Below are positions 35,538 through 42,118 of a stretch of 42,118 nucleotides of DNA, one piece after another (within the stretch, counting starts at the first letter, position 1; every line of letters begins with the position of its first letter). Source of the stretch: Verrucomicrobiota bacterium. Lineage in GTDB: Bacteria > Verrucomicrobiota > Verrucomicrobiia > Opitutales > UBA2995. The DNA is taken from contig JAQBYJ010000045.1 in NCBI GenBank assembly GCA_027622555.1, forward strand, positions 1 to 42,118, given 5' to 3'. Position numbers and translations under genes: made by a program. The notes beneath the pieces are model-generated. The model had not been told where the DNA came from. It did no database searches and saw only the letters and a program-made list of their open reading frames with translations.

Positions 35538-37012
35538 TACACTGGATTCTGTTTTATAAAACCAATCGGTGGATCCGAACCAAGGGTGTGAAAATTCCCG
35601 ATGTTGGGCAGGACATAAGGCAGGTCCGCATTTGATACACCGAACCATTGAGCAATCTCCGCGACAACCACGTCCACGGATGTGCTTGGAAGAAACCGTC
35701 CTCCCTGGCCTATATCATCCGGACCATCAAGAGCCATGTTGGGATATGTGCCGTAAACGCGTCCTCCATTTACCTGACCTCCCATCACAAAGCTATTGCC
35801 TCCCCAGGCATGGTCTGTGCCCCGTCCATTCGAGCGCAACGTGCGACCGAAGTCTGAGCCACTGAAAGTGAGCACCGAATCCTGCAAGCCGGCATTTTCT
35901 ATGGCAGTTTGGAATGCCAGTAAACAGCGACTCCAGTCATCCAGCAGGACAGCTTGTTCGGAAAGCAGATTAAGATGAGTGTCGAAACCTCCGGTTGCAA
36001 TAAACAGCGTTTGCCGTCGAAGGCCCAGTTGCTCGCGCAAGACTATGGATTTGAAGGCAGCCTTCAATTGTCCCCCAAGGTAGCTATTTGGAAATGCAAC
36101 CCCTATGGTGCTTTCATCGAATTTTTCGAATGCCGATTGGAAAAAGTCCGCCTGCTCAATGCTCTGGTTAGTCGATTCTGCGAAAGCCCGCCTGACCATG
36201 TTGGAGTATTCCTGTTCCAGGATATTGCGGACCATGAAGTTTTTCAGGTTAAGCGGATCATTCCGGTTGGTTTCATCCCAGCCGCCGGTGAAGCGCTGCG
36301 CCCCATTTTCATTGATTACAAACTGCTGTGCTGTTTTCCCGATCTGGAAAACGCTTTTTCCGCTTAGGGCAATACTCATGGAAAGTTTGTCCTGGTTGTA
36401 GTCATTATGCAGCAGGTCGGCGATACGGCCTCCCCAGCCGGACAACTGGTCCATGCCTTGTGGAACCGAGGTCTGCCATTGCTGTTCCTGGTCAATATGG
36501 GAAAACAGCGCCTTTGGAAAACGGGCCGTTGTACTTTCGTCCTTATACTGGGCGAGGGTCACCGGTTCAACCAGTGTTCCGATATTGGCTATGAATGAGA
36601 GGCGCCGTTTGTTGGCGTCTCCGCCCAGGCCATTAAACAATTGCTGCAGACCGGGGCCGTTCCCATGTAAACCGTAGGGTAGGCCATCTCCGCCCTCCGC
36701 CTGATTCAATGAGAGAAGCGACTCGCGCGCCAAAGCCAGGTTGCTCCTGGAACTGGCGTATTCGGCATAGCGCGCGTCGTCAGTCGGGACCAGTGTGTTA
36801 AAGGAGTCATTGCCTCCCTGCATGAAAACACAAACCAATGTCTTGTAGTCCTCGCCTGGCGCCGCATGCAATTGGATATTCGAGGCTGAGGCCTGGTTGA
36901 GAAGCTTCAGGTTTAAAATCGTTGAGAGTATGGGTATGCCGGTTAGAGCGCTGCAGCCAGCGGATTTAATGAAGGTCCGGCGGGTAATGGGTAAATTCTT
37001 TTCAGTGATCAT
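35537..37012 (-). CDS. DUF1501 family exported protein (Tat signal)
   Basis: 491 residues. An N-terminal twin-arginine signal (ITRRTFIKSAGCSALTGIP) directs export of a folded protein. DUF1501 landmarks follow: VCVFMQGGNDSFNTLVPT, YGLHGNGPGLQQLFN, FSHIDQEQQWQTS and the C-terminal TFSGSDFGRTLRSNGRGTDH, then HAWGGNSFVMGG. The family is distantly related to sulfatases and alkaline phosphatases, and its members sit next to DUF1800 genes, as here; the molecular role is unknown. DUF1800 is 12 bases upstream, and the pseudopilin-like gene overlaps its stop. It is of a different subfamily from the relic at 407. Confidence 0.92.
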   Translation of the reverse strand: MITEKNLPITRRTFIKSAGCSALTGIPILSTILNLKLLNQASASNIQLHAAPGEDYKTLVCVFMQGGNDSFNTLVPTDDARYAEYASSRSNLALARESLLSLNQAEGGDGLPYGLHGNGPGLQQLFNGLGGDANKRRLSFIANIGTLVEPVTLAQYKDESTTARFPKALFSHIDQEQQWQTSVPQGMDQLSGWGGRIADLLHNDYNQDKLSMSIALSGKSVFQIGKTAQQFVINENGAQRFTGGWDETNRNDPLNLKNFMVRNILEQEYSNMVRRAFAESTNQSIEQADFFQSAFEKFDESTIGVAFPNSYLGGQLKAAFKSIVLREQLGLRRQTLFIATGGFDTHLNLLSEQAVLLDDWSRCLLAFQTAIENAGLQDSVLTFSGSDFGRTLRSNGRGTDHAWGGNSFVMGGQVNGGRVYGTYPNMALDGPDDIGQGGRFLPSTSVDVVVAEIAQWFGVSNADLPYVLPNIGNFHTLGSDPPIGFIKQNPV

Positions 37013-37024
37013 AGTGGTTAAATG

Positions 37025-40000
37025 CTAACGTAAAACCGCGCTTTCAGGTGAAACAATTATGGCGTAGACCGCCAGTTGTGTTAATTGTCCGATGGTCGGA
37101 TTAACTACCTGCATGAGATTGGCCACGATGGTCTCTCTGGTTTGAGCGGTCATTTGTCCCTGGCACAGCAGGAGGTTTAATTGTTCGACCAGAGCTTCCG
37201 GATTTTTTTCGAGGGGAATGAAGGAGGAATAATCAAGAAATATTCCCGGGTGAAATCCGTCTGCGTTTTCAACAGGTGGGAGATACCCATTGTTCAGATA
37301 GGACCACAGGACATTCGGAAAGGCTATGGTTGTTACGCTGTTGGTAATTTGAAATACCGGCCCGACGAAACCCTGGTCGCCCAACTCTCCGGCGGGAAGG
37401 TGACCCGGTTGAAAAAAGTTGAATACGGTAGGGGAAGAAAGGATGTCCTGGGACGTAAGGCCGTAGAAATAACGACCGAATGCGAAATTCGGCTCCTGAC
37501 CAACTCCGAATATGCGGCCCAGGTGTATGGCTCGAATCAGGGGCTCTCTCAGTCGTCCGAAATGTTCGGTGTTATTGGCGTAGAGCCAGTCTCGTGCTTC
37601 AGCATCCATGAGTATGGCTTTGATAACTGCTTTCAGGTCTCCTCTTACTCCCTGCCCGTTGTCCACGAAAACATTCTGTATCCGTTCGATGTATTGGGGG
37701 CTGGGGTTGTCGGTAACAAAAAATTGAATGAGTTGTCTGGAAATGAAGACGGGAGTATTGGGATGTTCGAAGAGTAGGCGTATGGCATCGTAGATATCCT
37801 GTCGGGCATTCTCGGGAGATGCTTGCCGAGCAGGAATCCTGACTCCGCCCAACAGTGTTTTTTCGCCATAATCATGTTTGTCCGGATGAATCTCCATAGG
37901 CTTGGCATAAACCATCCGATTAAGTCCGGAGTGGCCTTGTCCCCACGGTTCCTGATACAACCAGAAACCGGTTAGAACCCGGGCGAGCTCGGTGATATTG
38001 GAATTGTTATAGGTTGGGATGGGTTGTCCTTTGTTATCGAGTTTTCTACTTCCGTCCGGATTCAATTGCCACAACCCGATTGTGAAAAGCTGCATAAGCT
38101 CTCGTGCATAGTTTTCATCCGGATAAAGGTTGATTTCCGGTTGGGCTTTTTGATTGCCCAGGTGAGTCAGGTAAATGCCCATGATGGGATGAAAAGTTAC
38201 CTGCATCAGTATATCGAAATAATTGCCGAACGCATTTTCCAGGAAGATGTCGTAGTAGGAAGAAACGGCCCGAGTGTGCCAGCTTATCACCTCATTCTCA
38301 TGAGAGATTACTAGTATCTCGCTGAAGGCCAATGCCATTCGTTGTCTCAGTTGGTCTTCCGCAGTGAGAACGGTTTTTCCCCAGGGTGTTCGGAGTTCCT
38401 CTCTTCGAAAAAAGTGATCACTCAAATTGCCCGGCTTCACACGAGCGCCTATGTAATCGAAAAACCTTTCATGCATTTGTGGGAGTAGCAAGGTGGGTTC
38501 CAGCTCATCCACCTGGCGATCCAACCAACCTTCGAATCCGAGCTTCTGGACTTCGGCGATAGATGCCATAGTCGGTCCAAAAGTGGCCTGCGTCAGAAAC
38601 CGTGCCGCCTGACGTTGCGAAATTCGGCCTTCTCCGGAACTGCCGTCATTGAGATAGGAATAAAAAGCATGCAGATCGCCGGAAACCATCTGGTCGGGCT
38701 GTTTGTCGTTGTCAGTGTCGATCCATTTGGCCGGACCCCCGCTGCCGGAGCTGGTGTCCGACAGGTTCAACTTGTTTTCCAGCCAATCACTAAGTCCGTC
38801 CCCATCGTTATCACTTCCCAAAGTCGAGGCCAGATTCACACCCGGAATGCTTAGGTTAAAGAACCAGCTGTCGGACATGCCAAAGGCGTTATCAATCGTA
38901 TGGGTCATACGGCCGTTTTGAGCGGTTCCGTCCAAGGTCTTCCAGCTGGAGAGATCGTTGCTCTGGGCAAGGGAATAACCACCGAATCCCAAATCCGGCC
39001 AAATCAATTGCAGGTTATCTCCAAGCGCATTCAGGCCGACCCTCAGATTTGAATTCTTATCAAACGGGTTGGTCCCCGCTCGTATCTCGAGTCCGTTCAA
39101 GAAGCCGTCGAAATCGCTGTCCAGGGTCAGGTCTTGGTTGGTGAGCCTCCGAACAAATTCCCATACATCGCTTACTCCATTATAATCCAGGTCGTCTGTC
39201 GTGTCTGTCGGGAAATCACTAAAGAAGTCAGGGGTTGTGTTGGCATCCCCGGGGTTTCCTTGCTGGGAAACTTCGAGGAGATCGTTGATTCCATCCCCGT
39301 CACTATCTCCTTTTGTGGGATTCAGCCCAAGCAACCACTCGTCGAGATTGGAGATCCCATCGAGATCGGCATCGGCATTGATGTTTTGTGGAGTGTCAGT
39401 GGAAAAACCGTAGAGCGTCTCCCAGTTATCGGGCAATCCATCGCGGTCCGAGTCGTCCTCGATGGCATTGAAATTCGAACTGTTCAGCGTTTGTTTCGTG
39501 AAAAAAGCGTCCAGGCCGGCGGGCTTCCAGATAGTGACTACTCCCGGTTCATTTTCCCAGGATCCGAAAGCCGCGCTGCCGTCCAAAATGGAAGAGCTTG
39601 CCAGAATATTGGTTCGGGAATCAGTTGCGACGACTTCGCCACGCTTATAGTTGAAAACAGACAGGTTCAAATTCCAGAATGAACTTCCTGGTTGCCTCTG
39701 GGCTGTGAATTCCAGTTTCAGTCGGTCGGATATCTGCAAGGTTGGTGTATTGCTTAAACCAAGCAGGTTCCAGGATTCCTCTTTATTGTCCTCGGCATTG
39801 GGATAAGAAGAAAAGTAAAGATATTGGTCACCGCTGCTCCCCGCATCGAAAAAACTGCCGTTTCTGGAGGAAAAATCGATTCTCAGAGAACCGTTAACGT
39901 AAACAAAACGGATATCGAGATCGCCCTCGGGATTTGCGAAATTTCTGACGAAGAAGGTAACAAGACCATAGTAGCTGGTATTTACGATTCCTATGCGGCG

Positions 40001-42064
40001 ATCCCAGATGACCTGTAGGTCATCGATGGTCCAGGTCAAAGTCTGATTCCCATTACTGAAGACAGGAACACTGGCAACGGCTCCGTCGTTGGCCAAGGGG
40101 TTTAAATGGAATCTCCACTCCTCCCGGTCGTTAATGCCGTCCGCATCTTCATCGTTTTTCAAAGGATTCGTTGCGAACAGGGTTTCGTATAATTCGTCCC
40201 TGTCGGAAATGCGGTCACCATCCGTATCAACACGCAGGGGATCGGTTCCGGTATTCTGGCGGTTAACATAGATTCCGCTGTCGGTTTCGACCAGGTCGCT
40301 GAGTCCGTCTCCGTCGGTATCCGCTTTACCAGGATGCGTTCCGCGATTCAGTTCGTCCAAATTGATTAAACCATCCCCGTCGGTATCCATATTCTGATCC
40401 CCGGCCAATGCATAATTATATCCGTATTCCAGTTCCCATGAATCGGGTAATCCGTCCGAGTCCTGGTCGGCTTGGCGGTCAATAAGCTGTATGGCGGCTA
40501 TACCCGGATTCCCGAGTAGGGTTACCGGCATTTCGATTTTCAAGGTGGGACCGCTCAAGTTTCGGTAGCGGAGGAAATTGCCGGACGGAGGAATCAGGTT
40601 AAAGGGTGATGGGATGGATTCAAAAAAACGGGGGTGGAGGAATCCTTCGCTCAACGTTTTTAAATGGACTCGCGTGGATTCATCGTTGTTAAGCACCATC
40701 TCAACTCCTTCTTGTTGATCTGTGTCTCCTGTGGGGTAAACGATGAGATCATACTGGGTAAAGGGGATTTGCGTGAGGTTAATTTCTACCCCGATATTCT
40801 CCGCCCCGTGTATAGAAAGTCCTCCGGCGAGGAGCCGATCAATCGGGTGAATAATGGGTGTCTTTACCGGTTTTCCGGAAACTCCGCCTGCTGTCCAGCT
40901 TATCTCCAACGTTGTTTCATCGCCATTTGAATCGACTATCTTCTGAGGAACGGGTCGCCGGATCGCATTCGTATCGCCGATCTGATTTCCCCATGACAAG
41001 AGGCGAGGTTGATTCCAGAAAATCTGAGGAACCACACCGGCCACCTGATCTTCGGGGATCAGGGTCCCCTTGTTGAGTATGGTTGGAAAGTTTATGCCAA
41101 TGGCCGAAGAAAACGGGGGCGGAACGCTATTATTATCAGAAGGATCAAAGCCGGTCTGTTTCTCCCACGCATCCCCATGACCATCGCCATCGGAATCTTT
41201 GAGGTTGGGGTTGGAAGCAGGCGTTTGGCCAAGTTCGATTCTATCAGGGAGTGAATCTCCATCGGTATCCATACGTTTCGGATCGGATTGGGTTTCCTCT
41301 CCATCCAACAGGCCATCTCCGTCGAAGTCAGATTTCCGGGCCAGGGTTCCCGCTGCGAATTCCCCCAGATTTGTCAGCCCATCCTTGTCCAGATCAAGTG
41401 TGGCATCACTGGCATCCGAGTCATCGAGCAAGTTTTCCTGTTCCCAATAAAGAGGCAGACCATCTCCATCCTGGTCGGTTAAGGCATCGCTGTGGATGGA
41501 GATTTTTACAAAATCGAGGTGCATCCAGAAGTTGTGAATTGCCATTTGGTCGATAACCCCATCGCCTGCGCCAATCATCTGAATTTCAATGTAATTGAGT
41601 CCCGAAGGCGGAAGCGGTTGCGCGTTGAAGTTTATAAAAAATACATCCAGTTCCTGCTCAAGGCGAAGGGTTGTGCTTACGTCGACGCCATTGTGTCGGA
41701 CTATCACATCGCGGTGGCCTTTGCCAATGGTGGGCTGGTTGTCTGATCCACCCGCAAGCAATCCCAAAATCACGCTGATCCGGGATTGTGAAAGATCGAT
41801 GCCATTAGCCGAAAAGTAGATTCGCTTGGTCATGCCCTCCCAGAGGTTCCAGCTGAAGTTGGTCTTCCAATCTTCGGTTGTGGCTACATCCCCGATCGGG
41901 GCCGGGTAGGTGCCTGCCACATAGAAATGATTATCCGCCAGCAACGGACTTCCGGGTGCATCGACCGATTCATTGGGGATGGAATAGGGCAATTCATCAT
42001 AAACTGCCTCCTTTCCAATTTCCACCACCGTTTCAAAGTCGGCACGGGAAGGGGTGCAGGACAA
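37025..42064 (-). CDS. Giant thrombospondin-type-3-repeat/DUF1800 protein
   Basis: 1679 residues. Residues about 195-310, 540-665 and 870-1000 carry calcium-binding DxDxDGLxDxxE repeats (for example DTDGDGLSDLVETDS, DSDGDGINDLLE). A ligand-like beta domain lies between the repeat sets, and the C-terminal part from about 1150 is DUF1800 (RFLTQATFGPTMASIAEVQKL at its start, ARELMQLFTIGLWQLN, QLIQFFVTDNPSPQYIERIQ). The TTG start (42064) has AAGGA six bases upstream and an in-frame TAA just before it. No signal peptide follows, which is odd for a repeat protein of this type, so an upstream frame or sequencing error may hide one. It is the first gene of an operon with DUF1501 and the pseudopilin-like protein. 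Confidence 0.9.
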   Translation of the reverse strand: MSCTPSRADFETVVEIGKEAVYDELPYSIPNESVDAPGSPLLADNHFYVAGTYPAPIGDVATTEDWKTNFSWNLWEGMTKRIYFSANGIDLSQSRISVILGLLAGGSDNQPTIGKGHRDVIVRHNGVDVSTTLRLEQELDVFFINFNAQPLPPSGLNYIEIQMIGAGDGVIDQMAIHNFWMHLDFVKISIHSDALTDQDGDGLPLYWEQENLLDDSDASDATLDLDKDGLTNLGEFAAGTLARKSDFDGDGLLDGEETQSDPKRMDTDGDSLPDRIELGQTPASNPNLKDSDGDGHGDAWEKQTGFDPSDNNSVPPPFSSAIGINFPTILNKGTLIPEDQVAGVVPQIFWNQPRLLSWGNQIGDTNAIRRPVPQKIVDSNGDETTLEISWTAGGVSGKPVKTPIIHPIDRLLAGGLSIHGAENIGVEINLTQIPFTQYDLIVYPTGDTDQQEGVEMVLNNDESTRVHLKTLSEGFLHPRFFESIPSPFNLIPPSGNFLRYRNLSGPTLKIEMPVTLLGNPGIAAIQLIDRQADQDSDGLPDSWELEYGYNYALAGDQNMDTDGDGLINLDELNRGTHPGKADTDGDGLSDLVETDSGIYVNRQNTGTDPLRVDTDGDRISDRDELYETLFATNPLKNDEDADGINDREEWRFHLNPLANDGAVASVPVFSNGNQTLTWTIDDLQVIWDRRIGIVNTSYYGLVTFFVRNFANPEGDLDIRFVYVNGSLRIDFSSRNGSFFDAGSSGDQYLYFSSYPNAEDNKEESWNLLGLSNTPTLQISDRLKLEFTAQRQPGSSFWNLNLSVFNYKRGEVVATDSRTNILASSSILDGSAAFGSWENEPGVVTIWKPAGLDAFFTKQTLNSSNFNAIEDDSDRDGLPDNWETLYGFSTDTPQNINADADLDGISNLDEWLLGLNPTKGDSDGDGINDLLEVSQQGNPGDANTTPDFFSDFPTDTTDDLDYNGVSDVWEFVRRLTNQDLTLDSDFDGFLNGLEIRAGTNPFDKNSNLRVGLNALGDNLQLIWPDLGFGGYSLAQSNDLSSWKTLDGTAQNGRMTHTIDNAFGMSDSWFFNLSIPGVNLASTLGSDNDGDGLSDWLENKLNLSDTSSGSGGPAKWIDTDNDKQPDQMVSGDLHAFYSYLNDGSSGEGRISQRQAARFLTQATFGPTMASIAEVQKLGFEGWLDRQVDELEPTLLLPQMHERFFDYIGARVKPGNLSDHFFRREELRTPWGKTVLTAEDQLRQRMALAFSEILVISHENEVISWHTRAVSSYYDIFLENAFGNYFDILMQVTFHPIMGIYLTHLGNQKAQPEINLYPDENYARELMQLFTIGLWQLNPDGSRKLDNKGQPIPTYNNSNITELARVLTGFWLYQEPWGQGHSGLNRMVYAKPMEIHPDKHDYGEKTLLGGVRIPARQASPENARQDIYDAIRLLFEHPNTPVFISRQLIQFFVTDNPSPQYIERIQNVFVDNGQGVRGDLKAVIKAILMDAEARDWLYANNTEHFGRLREPLIRAIHLGRIFGVGQEPNFAFGRYFYGLTSQDILSSPTVFNFFQPGHLPAGELGDQGFVGPVFQITNSVTTIAFPNVLWSYLNNGYLPPVENADGFHPGIFLDYSSFIPLEKNPEALVEQLNLLLCQGQMTAQTRETIVANLMQVVNPTIGQLTQLAVYAIIVSPESAVLR

Positions 42065-42118
42065 ATTTTTTCCTTAGATGCCTCATGCGGCGTTTTTCTG
42101 GTCCCAGTAGGAATCGAA

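Noticed and set aside
37181..42000. Many plus-strand frames opposite the DUF1800 gene
   Set aside because: All are shadows; the minus-strand protein has clear domain matches along its whole length.

Overview
The window most resembles a chromosomal segment from Verrucomicrobiota, probably the marine class Opitutae. The evidence is the DUF1800/DUF1501 protein pair, a formylglycine sulfatase, a DmpA-type peptidase, a HU with a central insertion, and a thiamine operon whose two ThiE-like proteins look like the Bacteroidota pair. This placement is an inference from gene content, because no rRNA or other phylogenetic marker is present.

Layout. 1-985 is a damaged mobile-element edge: the N-terminus of an IS91-type transposase running off the left end, a C-terminal fragment of a DUF1501 gene, and an 18-bp tandem duplication. 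986-5161 is hrpA, a large RNA helicase gene carrying two in-frame repeat insertions. 5162-6333 is a 1.17-kb non-coding stretch built of degenerate interspersed repeats. After dusB comes a TPP riboswitch (7452-7552) controlling an eight-gene thiamine operon, thiC-thiS-tenI-thiE-thiG-thiH-thiF-thiD (7595-14914). It covers both the pyrimidine and thiazole branches and their coupling; ThiL is not in the window. Next are a secreted Gly/Lys-rich protein, a strong terminator, threonine aldolase and a HupE/UreJ-like membrane protein, then aroF and mdh on the minus strand.

Upstream of aroF (20216-20848) lie two near-identical ~125-bp elements reading on the minus strand. Each has a 17-bp perfect palindrome, a nested hairpin and an intrinsic terminator, and the terminator stem shows a compensatory base change between the copies. 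I consider this the best candidate for an undescribed element: tandem small RNAs or a duplicated attenuator. Then come ygfZ with a 61-residue companion, HU, galK, and a compact minus-strand cluster yggS - transglutaminase-like - aroE - prepilin peptidase that diverges from a LysR regulator.

The right third carries two oligopeptide ABC ATPases without permeases, a class-V aminotransferase, a DmpA-type peptidase with an upstream lipoprotein, a sulfatase, and a minus-strand operon: a 1679-residue thrombospondin-3-repeat/DUF1800 protein, a DUF1501 Tat substrate and a small pseudopilin-like membrane protein. Within the window, housekeeping metabolism (thiamine, shikimate, galactose) alternates with exported functions typical of polymer-degrading marine bacteria.
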